11,571 nucleotides of DNA from contig JABMQX010000485.1 of NCBI GenBank assembly GCA_013203085.1, positions 1-11,571 on the forward strand. Direction: 5' to 3'. The DNA comes from a bacterium. Its GTDB lineage: Bacteria; Auribacterota; JABMQX01. Shown in pieces: positions 1 through 7,401 of this stretch (position 1 is its first letter; every line of letters starts with the position of its first letter). The position numbers and the translations under genes are program-made. The notes under the pieces are model-generated. The model made no database searches and was not told where the DNA came from. It saw only the letters and a program-made list of their open reading frames with translations.

Positions 1-136
1 CAATTGCTTCAGTTTCACTGTCCGGATGATTTTCGCCATACTGTAGAGACCATAAGATCCATGTGTGTGAGGGGAGACACAGGGGTTGCTGAGATTAAAG
101 AACATTCCCCCGATTAGGGCGTCATAGGGATATCAT
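1..136 (-). other. Open minus-strand reading frame at left edge, possible partial gene
   Basis: The minus strand is open from two consecutive TGA codons just above position 136 down to the window edge, about 45 codons. The translation is not low-complexity and includes stretches such as GSYGLYSMAKIIRT, with possible ATG starts at 103-105 and 37-39. Neither has a good ribosome binding site. An open run of this length is not rare by chance, so this could be the start of a real gene continuing past the edge, the tail of a decayed one, or nothing. I do not recognise the product. Confidence 0.2.
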
Positions 137-548
137 CATAACCCGGGGATCAGCTCGGGGCCGCAGCCAGGGGCGAGTCCTCGCGAAAGTCCGGAATGGT
201 CAGCGACCTTTTTCATCGCAACTCGCGGCTGATTCTGCCGCCTTCGTTGGCCTTCTTCTTGGGTCATCAATGAAACCTTACTCCCAGAATGGCGAAATCT
301 TGGCAGCTGCGCATGACCTGGGCCGATTGTCGTCAGTTCTGCCGGTTCTTGCTGTCATCGTCCACTGCTCTCGGCTACGGAGTTTTGTGTGGCGCGTTGC
401 AGCAGGAGGAAAGATATGTCCTTAGATAGGCACGTTGTTGCTGATGACGAAGATTTGCCTTTGTCCCACTGGACAGTTGCCCTTTTCGGCTTTCCGGGCT
501 ATTGGGCGACTGCATGGCGTTCTTGACCTTTGCAAGACTATGCCCGCG
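137..548. other. Intergenic stretch with two weak small ORFs
   Basis: No recognisable gene is present here. Two small plus-strand ORFs occur: 270-425 (51 codons, no visible ribosome binding site) and 416-526 (36 codons, very good ribosome binding site, listed separately). They overlap by 10 bases in different frames. A 9-bp inverted repeat with one wobble (474-482 with 504-512) lies downstream of the BNR gene's stop codon but has no U-tract, so it is not a convincing terminator. Confidence 0.4.
416..526 (+). CDS. Possible small protein, 36 aa
   Basis: An ATG at 416 is preceded by AGCAGGAGGAAAGAT, a near-perfect Shine-Dalgarno sequence (GGAGG at 405-409) with a 6-base spacer. The frame runs 36 codons to TGA at 524-526. 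The predicted peptide begins MSLDRHVVADDEDLPL, is acidic near its N-terminus and aromatic/hydrophobic towards the end (VALFGFPGYW). It converges on the minus-strand BNR gene, stopping 22 bases short of it. No family is recognised. It could be a real small protein, the surviving 5' end of a broken gene, or a chance ORF under a purine-rich stretch. The ribosome binding site is the only positive evidence. Confidence 0.3.
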   Translation: MSLDRHVVADDEDLPLSHWTVALFGFPGYWATAWRS

Positions 549-1580
549 CTAATGTTTTTTCATCTGATAACTATAGATCTGCTTTCCTTTCTTGTTTTTG
601 CCTGTCCAGACAACAAGGTAGTCTTTGTCAGTCAAGGGCAAAACACGGGGTGAGTAGCCGCCAGGCTTGCTGCCCAGAAGGTGTTTAGGCTCAGCCCTCA
701 GATCTGACAAGGGTAGATCCCAGATGCCGTTCGGTGAGCACCAGGCTACAAAGAATTCGCTTTGGTCTAGGTTGGAATAGATTTCAGGAATCGTATCTGT
801 ATAACTATTCTTCGTAATGGGGATAGGCTCGCTCCATATCTGGCCGTCTTTGGATGGGGCGTAATAAATATCAGCAGTCTTGGATAAGTAATCAGCCTTT
901 TCTGGAACGTAGTTCGTCCATACTACAACAAAGGTGCCATCCGGCTTCTGCGCGATGTTGGGCAGGTCGTCATGATTCTTATGCTTTGTTACCTGGACTG
1001 GCTCCTGCCAGGTTTTACCGCCGTCTTTCGACTGCACGACAAAAACGTCCTTATTGCCAGTCCGGCCTGAAGACCAGGCGATCCAGATGCTGCCATCCTT
1101 GGCAGCCAAGATGGTTGGTACCCAGTTATAACCTTTATGCCGGGGCGTAATAGCCTGAGTTTTGCTCCACTTCTTGCCATCATCGGAATTGGCGTAACAT
1201 ATACTGAACGTTTTGCTTTTTGCATCAATACGGAACCAGGTCAAGTGAAACATGCCGTCTTTTGTCTGCGCCAGTGAGGGATAAAAGTTGTTTGCGCCGC
1301 CGCCTTTGATGATGACAGTATACTCGCTCCATGTTTTGCCGCCTTTGGAGGTCTTCATGTAGATATCCGCATTGCCGCCGCGTTCTGAAAACCAGACAAG
1401 ATATATGGTGCCATCCCTTGCCCGCAGCAGGAACGGATCTTCGTTATTCCCCTCGATATCAGTGATCAGGGTCGGGTTGGTGGTTACATAGTCGGGGGGA
1501 TACTCTCTACTTTTGCATTGCGTGACCACAATAATAGGAATCAGGACAAGCAGAACTACGAATGCATTTGCTTTTTTCAT
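549..1580 (-). CDS. Exported BNR/sialidase-fold beta-propeller protein
   Basis: This 343-aa protein starts with a basic, strongly hydrophobic export signal (about residues 1-21) ending at Cys22. VTQC is a poor lipobox because Gln precedes the Cys, so lipoprotein status is uncertain. Asp-box (BNR) motifs occur near residues 78-84 (SKGGKTW), 132-138 (SDDGKKW), 184-191 (SKDGGKTW) and 243-249 (SKDGQIW). Each follows a hydrophobic strand pattern (IYLVWF, IWIAWS, FVVVWT), as expected of blades in a six-bladed sialidase-type propeller. I see no RIP motif or clear sialidase catalytic set, so a carbohydrate-binding or surface role is as likely as hydrolysis. The start is supported by GGTGAGG 10 bases upstream. 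The XRE gene lies 104 bases upstream on the same strand, so the two may be co-transcribed. The fold call is firm; the substrate is unknown. Confidence 0.85.
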   Translation of the reverse strand: MKKANAFVVLLVLIPIIVVTQCKSREYPPDYVTTNPTLITDIEGNNEDPFLLRARDGTIYLVWFSERGGNADIYMKTSKGGKTWSEYTVIIKGGGANNFYPSLAQTKDGMFHLTWFRIDAKSKTFSICYANSDDGKKWSKTQAITPRHKGYNWVPTILAAKDGSIWIAWSSGRTGNKDVFVVQSKDGGKTWQEPVQVTKHKNHDDLPNIAQKPDGTFVVVWTNYVPEKADYLSKTADIYYAPSKDGQIWSEPIPITKNSYTDTIPEIYSNLDQSEFFVAWCSPNGIWDLPLSDLRAEPKHLLGSKPGGYSPRVLPLTDKDYLVVWTGKNKKGKQIYSYQMKKH

Positions 1581-1684
1581 GCGTTATTGGCCTCACCAAG
1601 TTCTTAGAGGCAATGTTGGCCCGAGTGTGTACGTGTTCAGCAAAGGTGGCAACGCCGTGCCCAAACCGACGGACAGCCGGCAGG

Positions 1685-1933
1685 CTATTTCGTTTTCGCT
1701 TTCGACTTTTTCGGAGTCTTAGGTTTGAGCCAGCCAGCTTCCTCAAACATCTTCCTGGGTGTGACTCCCAGGTGAGGGGCAAGCTTCAGGAGAATTTCCG
1801 GAGTGGGCATGAAGTAGCCCCTCGTTATCTGAGAGAGGTAGCAGTTGCTCACTCCCGACTCCCGAGCGAGGGCCCTAAGAGACTTCCCTTTTTCTTTCGC
1901 TGCTCGGAGTATGAACTTCCCCACATGCTTCAT
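1685..1933 (-). CDS. Small XRE-family helix-turn-helix DNA-binding protein
   Basis: This 82-aa protein is almost entirely one HTH_3/Cro-CI domain (about residues 8-66). It shows the helix 2-turn-helix 3 pattern LRALARESGVSNCYLSQITRG, then the usual PTPEILLKLAPHLGV stretch and an FEEAGWL end helix. The last dozen residues (KPKTPKKSKAKTK) form a lysine-rich tail that may add non-specific DNA contact. Translation start is well fixed: GGGAGGTGAT lies just upstream of the ATG. No sensor or metal-binding domain is attached, so the signal it reads is unknown. It precedes the BNR gene on the same strand. A possible promoter lies upstream at 1983-2011, and the sequence around its -35 recurs in front of GH50, so control of the polysaccharide genes by this protein is a reasonable but untested idea. 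Confidence 0.85.
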   Translation of the reverse strand: MKHVGKFILRAAKEKGKSLRALARESGVSNCYLSQITRGYFMPTPEILLKLAPHLGVTPRKMFEEAGWLKPKTPKKSKAKTK

Positions 1934-1982
1934 CGGCTATCACCTCCCTGCCAAAGGAACTACAAGGCACAATCTCTCCTGA

Positions 1983-2011
1983 ACAGTAGAACAGCTATCC
2001 ATGACAATCAA
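1983..2011 (-). promoter_or_regulatory. Possible promoter of the XRE gene
   Basis: On the minus strand TTGATT (2006-2011) is followed after exactly 17 bases by TACTGT (1983-1988), about 50 bases before the XRE start codon. The -10 box is a poor match (3 of 6). The main support is the resemblance to the arrangement upstream of GH50, where the same TTGATT is 17 bases from TACATT. Confidence 0.25.
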
Positions 2012-2019
2012 GATGAAAA
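2004..2019 (-). promoter_or_regulatory. Shared 16-base upstream element, copy 1
   Basis: The minus-strand sequence TTTTCATCTTGATTGT matches TTTTCATGTTGATTGT at 9605-9620 in 15 of 16 positions and in the same orientation relative to a downstream gene. It overlaps the candidate -35 box of the XRE gene. It could be an operator, an extended promoter element, or coincidence. Confidence 0.25.
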
Positions 2020-2200
2020 GTGTCCTGAATCTTCACCCGACCAACGCGTTCCCGCCATCTGTCTCTCGTCATGATTTAGAGGAGTGGTGCGGTACAGTGA
2101 ACTATCTGAAGGATCGTTGCGAGTAAGGAGACTTGAGAGGAGAGTGCCACGAATTGGGACTCGGCAACGGGTTATTCGGACGCGGAGAAGGTGAGAGACT

Positions 2201-2240
2201 GAACAGGAGGAGGCGAGAAGCCGGCCACCCCCTCCTGCTC
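2201..2240 (-). repeat. Inverted repeat, possible hairpin downstream of Spy-like gene
   Basis: GAACAGGAGG (2201-2210) and CCTCCTGCTC (2231-2240) form a 10-bp stem. The single imperfect pair is A-C on the plus strand but G-U on the minus strand, so the RNA hairpin would be better formed in minus-strand transcripts such as the Spy-like mRNA. There is no trailing U-run. It may be a 3' stabilising hairpin. Confidence 0.3.
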
Positions 2241-2307
2241 CGTTTACGAAAGTCCTATTCCTCTGGAAAGAACCGGAGGTCAGGTCCTTTTTGCATTGTC
2301 ACTGCGG

Positions 2308-3018
2308 TTACCGGCGTCCTCCCCCCGCTCCGCCGCGTCCGCCGAAAGGCTGTGCATGTTTCTCTTTCCAGGTAGCCATCTGCTCTTCGCTGAGGATTCC
2401 AGAAAGCTCCTTGGTGAGCGATTCGCTGAGACTCTGCATTTTTTCGCGAATGCCCTCGAATGAACCGGATTCCCTGGCTGCGTTGAAGGCTTTGGCGAGG
2501 TCTCTGTTGGACTCGATCACGCCGAGGACGGCCTTTCTGAGCTTTTCCCTGGGAAGCTTGAAATCGATGAGGTCGCCGACCATACGGTCAAGTCTAAAAC
2601 TTGACATGCTGAATGGGCTGAGTAGCCCCATGATCTTCTCCGTCGTTTCGGCGCCAACCGCTTCGGTAAAAGCTTTCTTCAGTCCTTCTCTGGTTTTTTC
2701 GGCGAGCTCTCGCCTCTGCTGCATGGACTCTCGCGTGCTGGGCAACTCGCGGCTTTTTTCAGTATAAGTCTGCTTTGCTGAAACATAGGCTTCGGCCACC
2801 TTGCGGGCATCCTCGCGCTTGATTTCCAGGGCGGCAGCAACACACCTCGCTTCCACTGTCCAGATTCTTTTTGCCTTCTCGGGATGTATGGGCGCTGGCC
2901 TTGGACGAGCACCCTCTTCAGTTGAGGCGCAGGGCAAAGTCACCAGAAGTCCCACGGCAGCGAGGCAGAGGACTACAACGAGTCCTGCGAGCACCGTTCG
3001 TGTCCGCAATACTTTCAT
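2308..3018 (-). CDS. Exported helical protein resembling Spy/CpxP (LTXXQ) family
   Basis: The start chosen is the ATG at 3016-3018, because AAGGAGG lies 5 bases upstream and a classic export signal follows (MKVLRTRTVL then a hydrophobic run to about residue 29). The frame extends 24 codons further upstream but has no comparable site. The mature 236-aa protein is charged and predicted mostly helical, with heptad-like stretches (about residues 60-125 and 155-215). It ends in ILSEEQMATWKEKH and then a Gly/Arg-rich tail. A C-terminal L-x-x-E-Q-x-x-x-W helix plus GGRGG tail is typical of Spy/CpxP-like periplasmic proteins, which in other bacteria act as envelope-stress chaperones or metal sensors. 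Similarity is by pattern only, and metal ligands (Met/His runs) are sparse. It is divergent from the DUF5107 gene, with no gene close on its own strand. Confidence 0.7.
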   Translation of the reverse strand: MKVLRTRTVLAGLVVVLCLAAVGLLVTLPCASTEEGARPRPAPIHPEKAKRIWTVEARCVAAALEIKREDARKVAEAYVSAKQTYTEKSRELPSTRESMQQRRELAEKTREGLKKAFTEAVGAETTEKIMGLLSPFSMSSFRLDRMVGDLIDFKLPREKLRKAVLGVIESNRDLAKAFNAARESGSFEGIREKMQSLSESLTKELSGILSEEQMATWKEKHAQPFGGRGGAGGGRR

Positions 3019-3603
3019 CACACCCTCCTTTTCTATTGTTGACGTTGTTTGGAGCCAGCTATCGCCCCCCCTTTCCCGAAAAAACTCCAACGCTAGTATC
3101 TCAAAAAACGTCGTTCGGCAGCAAAGGGTTTAATTCGAAGGCAGGTGCACTCGAATTCCATGCGACTGCCATATACTGACCTGCTCGTCCTAGACGACCC
3201 GTCCGAGGAGCCCCTCCGGACAGAAGCGTCAGTGCCGGATTTCCGGTGCGATAGGGCACACCACTCGCGATACGACAGTAGGAGCCCTCACATGTACGCA
3301 AGGGGGAATTTTCGGACATTTGCCTCTCTCGCGCCGTATAAACGCGTTTTTGGCCTTTTTGGGCCTATGCCCATGTATAGTTGAAAATCTGTGCTTCGAG
3401 GCATCTGCTTCTCTCTCGGGCTGAAGGGATCGCCTTGATGCTTTCGGGATAACTTGTTGCGTGCAGGCCATGGGGCGCGTTAAGGTTTTGCCGATTCAAA
3501 GGTATGCTTTCGCTTTTCCACTTCATCGCGTTCAACAGCGGATTGACTGAAGAGCATTACTTAACAGGACAGGTGGGTGACGCTGAGGGCATGAGGACAT
3601 AGT
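3019..3603. other. Long divergent intergenic region
   Basis: This 585-base region separates two divergently transcribed genes and must hold both promoters, but I could not pick a convincing -35/-10 pair for either. A cluster of three inverted repeats lies at 3185-3249, and a smaller TGGGC-CTAT-GCCCA repeat at 3360-3373. The reading frames across it look like noise: they lack ribosome binding sites and give no recognisable protein. Confidence 0.45.
3185..3249. repeat. Cluster of three adjacent inverted repeats
   Basis: Three short hairpin-forming repeats follow one another. TCGTC-CTA-GACGA is at 3185-3197. GTCCGAGG-AGCC-CCTCCGGAC at 3201-3221 has an 8-bp stem with one bulged base. CCGGA-TT-TCCGG at 3235-3246 can extend to 3232-3249 through G-U pairs. 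None is followed by a U-tract on either strand, so these are not ordinary terminators. They could be protein-binding palindromes or structure in a long leader RNA. Confidence 0.4.
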
Positions 3604-6600
3604 ATGAAATCGTTCCGATTCGGAAAAACCTCTTGTTGGGTGCTCGGTGTAGCCGGATGGATTTTTCTCGTCCAGAGCGGGGCCCATGGTGAGAGAGCGA
3701 CTGTATTGGCTAAGCCGGGGGAGAGGGGTGGTAGGCTGCAGACCAGTACGATCTCGGCCGCGCACTCCTCCGTCAGAATATGGGAAGAACCGCTTCTGAT
3801 TCCAACCTATAAAGTGGGGCCTCCTGATCCTAATCCCATGTTCTATACGCGGGAGTCCTACCAGGGTGCACAAAAGCGAATCTATCCATATCCTCTTCTC
3901 GATAATCTGACTCACATTCGCGAAGAAAAGACCTACAAGGCCCTCTACCTTGAGAATGAATATGTGAAGCTGTCTGTGTTGCCCGAGATAGGCGGGCGCC
4001 TGTTTTCCGCTGTGGATAAGACCAACAATTATGATTTCTTTTATCACCAGCACGTGATCAAGCCCGCGTTGATCGGCATGCTCGGCGCCTGGATCTCCGG
4101 CGGCATTGAGTGGTGTGCGTTTCATCATCACAGGAATACCACGTTTGTGCCGGTGGACTACACGCTTGCAGAGAATCCCGATGGCAGCAAGACCGTCTGG
4201 GTCGGAGAGACGGAACGACGGCATCGGATGAAGTGGCTCATTGGGATCACGCTCTATCCAGGCAAGTCTTACATCGAGGCGACAGTGAAGTTTTTCAACC
4301 GCACACCGTTGCCGCACTCGATCCTTTACTGGGCGAACGTGGCAGTCCATGTGAACAACGATTACCAAGTGATTTTCCCCCCGAGCGTTCAAGTCGCGAC
4401 CTATCACTCCAAAATTGATTTTACTCACTGGCCGATTTCAAAAGGGCGGTATCGCGGCTTCAATTACGATGGTGTGGACATCAGTTGGTGGAAGAACTCT
4501 CCGGTGTCCAACTCCTTTTTTGCCTGGAACCTTCAAGAGGACTTCATGGGCGGGTACGATCATGGCAAGCAGGCGGGTGTTGTCCATGTCGGGAATCACC
4601 ATATCGTTTGCGGCGCCAAACTGTGGGAGTGGGGCACGGGACCTTTCGGCAGCATGTGGGATAGCGTCCTGACGGACGAGGATGGGCCATACGCTGAGCT
4701 GATGGTGGGCGCCTTCTCGGACAATCAGCCGGACTACAGTTGGATAAAGCCTTATGAGGTCAAGACGTTCAAGCAGCACTGGTATCCTGTGCGCGAAATC
4801 GGTGGTTTCAAGAACGCCAACCTGAACGGCGCGGTGAATCTGGAACTGCAGCCGAATAACATGGTTGTGCTCGGCTTCCATACGACTTCTATCCATTCAA
4901 ACGCCAGGGCAATTCTTCGAGCAGAGGATAAGATCCTCGTTGAAGAGACCATCAACATCGCTCCCGAGAAGCCTTTCAAGAGGGAGCTTGCTGTTCCGGC
5001 TGGCATCAAGGAGACCGATCTGCGCGCATCGCTGGTTTCTGCCGACGGCAGGGAACTGGTGTCCTATCAGCCCGTCGGACGGGAGCCTCTGTCCAAGTTG
5101 CCCATGCCCGTGAAGGCCCCGCCCAAGCCCCAGGATATTAAGACCATCGAGGAGCTTTACCTGACAGGCCTTCGGGTGGAGCAGATTCACAACCCGCGGG
5201 TTGCCCCGACGAACTATTACGAGGAAGCGCTGAAGCGGGATCCCGGCGACTCGCGCTCCAACACCATGCTCGGGATCAACTGCATCGAGCGCGGCCTCTA
5301 TGAGCAAGCTGAGAAGCATCTCAGAAAGGCCATCGAGCGAATCTCGGCCGAGTACACCAGGCCCGGAAACACTGAAGCGTATTACCAACTGGGCCTGGCC
5401 CTTAGAGCGCAGGGCAGACTCGACGAGGCCTACGATAACTTCTACATGGCCACCTGGGATTATGCCTTCCATTCAGCCGCTTACTATCAATTGGCGGAAC
5501 TCTGTTGCAGGAGGGGAGACTTCCTGCAGGCCCGGGACCACGTAAATGGTGCACTGTCCACGAACTCACTGAACACCAAGGCCCTGAACATCAAGGCCGC
5601 GATTCTCAGAAGGCTCGGCAACGTCAAGGAAGCAAGGAACATCGCCTCGAAAGTCCTTGCAATTGATCCGCTTGACTTCCTGGCAATGAATGAGCTGTAT
5701 CTGGCTCAGTCAGCTATGGGCGCCGAGTCCGATGCCAGGAAAACGCTGGCAGATTTGAGAAGGACGATGAGAGGCGAGGTTCAGTCGTACCTTGAATTAG
5801 CCGTTGACTATGTCAATTGCGGTCTGTGGGACGAGGCGATTGAGGTCCTCTTGCGTCCTGTGGAATCGGAGACGGACTTCGCCGGCACGTATCCTCTCGT
5901 CCACTACTATCTCGGGTATCTGCATCAGCAAAAAGGAAGCCACGAGAAGGCCTCGCAACACTATTCCCAGGCGTCAAGAATGCCGAGCGATTACTGCTTT
6001 CCCTTCCGGCCAGAGACCGCGAATCTTCTTAACGCCGCCATTAAGGCCAATCCCTCTGACGCCCGCGCCTACTATTACCTGGGCAATCTGCTTTTTGATA
6101 TCCAGGTCGAAAAGGCGATTACGTGCTGGGAAAAATCCCGTTCCCTTGATGATAACTTTGCCACTGTCCATCGCAATCTCGGTTGGGCCTATTATCGAAT
6201 TCAGAACAAGATTCCTGAGGCGATCGACTGCTATGAGAAAGCCCTCGCCTGCAACCAACTTGATCCCAGGTTGTACCTTGAGGCGGATATTCTCTATGAG
6301 ATAGGAAACGTCTCTCTCGAAAAACGGCTTGCAGTGCTCGAAAACAATCATGACGTCGTGAGCAAGCGTAACCAGAGCTTCGTTCGCGAGATTATGGTGC
6401 TCGTCCTCACAGGGAAGTACGACAAGGCGATCGATTATCTCACGAACAACTTCTTCCACATTCGCGAAGGTGGCGGAGAGATCCATGATGTGTACGTTGA
6501 CGCGCATTTGCTCAAAGGGCTCGAGTGCATGAAAGAGAACAGGTGCGCGGAAGCTCTCGATCATCTCCAAAAGGCCTCGGAATATCCTGAGAATTTATCC

Positions 6601-7047
6601 GTCGGCAGGCCCAAGAATGACAGGCGGGCTTCCCAGGTAGCCTACCACATCGGCGCCGCCCATCAGGCAGCAGGAGACATGGACAAAGCCAGGGAATTTT
6701 ATAAGAGGGCGGCAAATCAGCGGGGCACTTCGAATTGGCCAGAGACGCGATTCTACCAGGCATTATGCCTCAACAAGCTTGGCCAAAGAGAGGACGCCAA
6801 AAGAGTTTTCGATGAGTTGATCAGGACCGGCGAGCGAAGATTAGCTGAAGGGACGTCGGCGGATTTCTTTGCCAAGTTCGGTGAACAGGAAACAAAGCAG
6901 GCCCGAGAAGCTTCAGCCCACTATATTATTGGCCTGGGATTGTTGGGGAAAGAGCAGCAAGACGAGGCGAAGCAGGAATTCGACCAGGCTGCGAAACTGA
7001 ATCTGAGCCATGTCTGGGCGAAATATCGGCTATCTGCAATCGAGTAG
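3604..7047 (+). CDS. Large exported DUF5107 domain protein with C-terminal TPR repeats
   Basis: This 1147-aa protein has an export signal (about residues 1-29, hydrophobic CWVLGVAGWIFLVQ) and a DUF5107-type domain at about 65-400. Hallmark stretches are LPEIGGRLFSAVDKT (126-140), IKPALIGMLGAWISGGIEW (152-170) and HHHRNTT (174-180). The IGGR segment and the beta-rich pattern recall galactose-mutarotase-like folds, so sugar binding or modification is plausible, but no reaction is established to my knowledge. After a linker to about residue 510, TPR repeats run to the C-terminus, for example YYQLGLALRAQGRLDEAYDNF (593 on, shown in part) and NLGWAYYRIQNKIPEAIDCY. They probably form a long protein-interaction solenoid. 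GAGG lies 7 bases before the ATG. The gene converges on the GH50/GH16/sulfatase run; proteins of this architecture often sit near polysaccharide-degradation genes. Domain call is firm, function unknown. Confidence 0.85.
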   Translation: MKSFRFGKTSCWVLGVAGWIFLVQSGAHGERATVLAKPGERGGRLQTSTISAAHSSVRIWEEPLLIPTYKVGPPDPNPMFYTRESYQGAQKRIYPYPLLDNLTHIREEKTYKALYLENEYVKLSVLPEIGGRLFSAVDKTNNYDFFYHQHVIKPALIGMLGAWISGGIEWCAFHHHRNTTFVPVDYTLAENPDGSKTVWVGETERRHRMKWLIGITLYPGKSYIEATVKFFNRTPLPHSILYWANVAVHVNNDYQVIFPPSVQVATYHSKIDFTHWPISKGRYRGFNYDGVDISWWKNSPVSNSFFAWNLQEDFMGGYDHGKQAGVVHVGNHHIVCGAKLWEWGTGPFGSMWDSVLTDEDGPYAELMVGAFSDNQPDYSWIKPYEVKTFKQHWYPVREIGGFKNANLNGAVNLELQPNNMVVLGFHTTSIHSNARAILRAEDKILVEETINIAPEKPFKRELAVPAGIKETDLRASLVSADGRELVSYQPVGREPLSKLPMPVKAPPKPQDIKTIEELYLTGLRVEQIHNPRVAPTNYYEEALKRDPGDSRSNTMLGINCIERGLYEQAEKHLRKAIERISAEYTRPGNTEAYYQLGLALRAQGRLDEAYDNFYMATWDYAFHSAAYYQLAELCCRRGDFLQARDHVNGALSTNSLNTKALNIKAAILRRLGNVKEARNIASKVLAIDPLDFLAMNELYLAQSAMGAESDARKTLADLRRTMRGEVQSYLELAVDYVNCGLWDEAIEVLLRPVESETDFAGTYPLVHYYLGYLHQQKGSHEKASQHYSQASRMPSDYCFPFRPETANLLNAAIKANPSDARAYYYLGNLLFDIQVEKAITCWEKSRSLDDNFATVHRNLGWAYYRIQNKIPEAIDCYEKALACNQLDPRLYLEADILYEIGNVSLEKRLAVLENNHDVVSKRNQSFVREIMVLVLTGKYDKAIDYLTNNFFHIREGGGEIHDVYVDAHLLKGLECMKENRCAEALDHLQKASEYPENLSVGRPKNDRRASQVAYHIGAAHQAAGDMDKAREFYKRAANQRGTSNWPETRFYQALCLNKLGQREDAKRVFDELIRTGERRLAEGTSADFFAKFGEQETKQAREASAHYIIGLGLLGKEQQDEAKQEFDQAAKLNLSHVWAKYRLSAIE

Positions 7048-7401
7048 CGGCGGTCTTCTCAGGGAACAAACCCCACCTTTCGACGAGCCGAGCAGAAAGC
7101 TCCGACTTGCTTTTACCTGGCGCCGGCACAGCTGGATTTGCTCCTGCAGTCAGGCTAAGACTCCTGGGTGGCGAAGACCAGCTTCGAAGGCTCTTTTCCA
7201 CGTGTCAGCCCCAGGCAAAGGCGAGGGCGCGAAATCTGTCTTTGTACGTGCACTATGTGAATTAGCGGGGCGCTGGGGCGTTATCCGCAAGGAGCCCCCT
7301 CATCGAACCTTGTACTATCCAGCGATTCGCGATGCCCCGAGGAAATATTCCACCAGGCGCGCAGGCGCGGTGCAGGAAAACACTCGGCTTCTCTGAATCG
7401 G
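7048..7401. other. Convergent intergenic gap with no gene
   Basis: This 354-base gap lies between the ends of the DUF5107 and GH50 genes. I see no supported coding sequence. A GGGGC/GCCCC inverted repeat lies around 7270-7305 without a U-tract, and a very short AGCT-TCGA-AGgCT hairpin near 7180-7192 is followed by CTTTT. Neither is strong enough to call as a terminator. Confidence 0.4.

Larger units (their letters stand above)
1934..2307. other. Intergenic region between XRE and Spy-like genes
   Basis: No gene can be supported here. It contains the possible XRE promoter (1983-2011), a plus-strand 41-codon ORF (2001-2126) without a ribosome binding site, and an inverted repeat at 2201-2240. 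On the minus strand that repeat can form a 10-bp stem with one G-U pair and a 20-base loop. It lies about 70 bases past the Spy-like stop codon and has no U-tract, so a terminator role is weak. Confidence 0.4.

Noticed and set aside
474..512. 9-bp inverted repeat considered as a terminator for the BNR gene.
   Set aside because: No U-tract follows on either strand, the loop is 21 bases, and on the minus strand the stem contains a C-A mismatch.
2001..2126. 41-codon plus-strand ORF between the XRE and Spy-like genes, ending in a helix-like HDLEEWCGTVNYLKDRCE.
   Set aside because: It has no ribosome binding site at either possible ATG and overlaps the candidate XRE promoter and shared element; its length is within chance expectation.
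3019..3090. Upstream extension of the Spy-like gene by 24 codons to an ATG at 3090.
   Set aside because: The internal ATG at 3016-3018 has AAGGAGG at ideal spacing and starts a proper signal peptide; the extension would bury that signal.
3532..4428. 298-codon minus-strand ORF antisense to the 5' part of the DUF5107 gene.
   Set aside because: It lies opposite a strongly supported coding region and is a codon-bias shadow; the product has no recognisable domain or ribosome binding site.
7180..7197. Small hairpin followed by CTTTT after the DUF5107 gene.
   Set aside because: The stem is only about 4 bp with a bulge, and it sits more than 130 bases past the stop codon.
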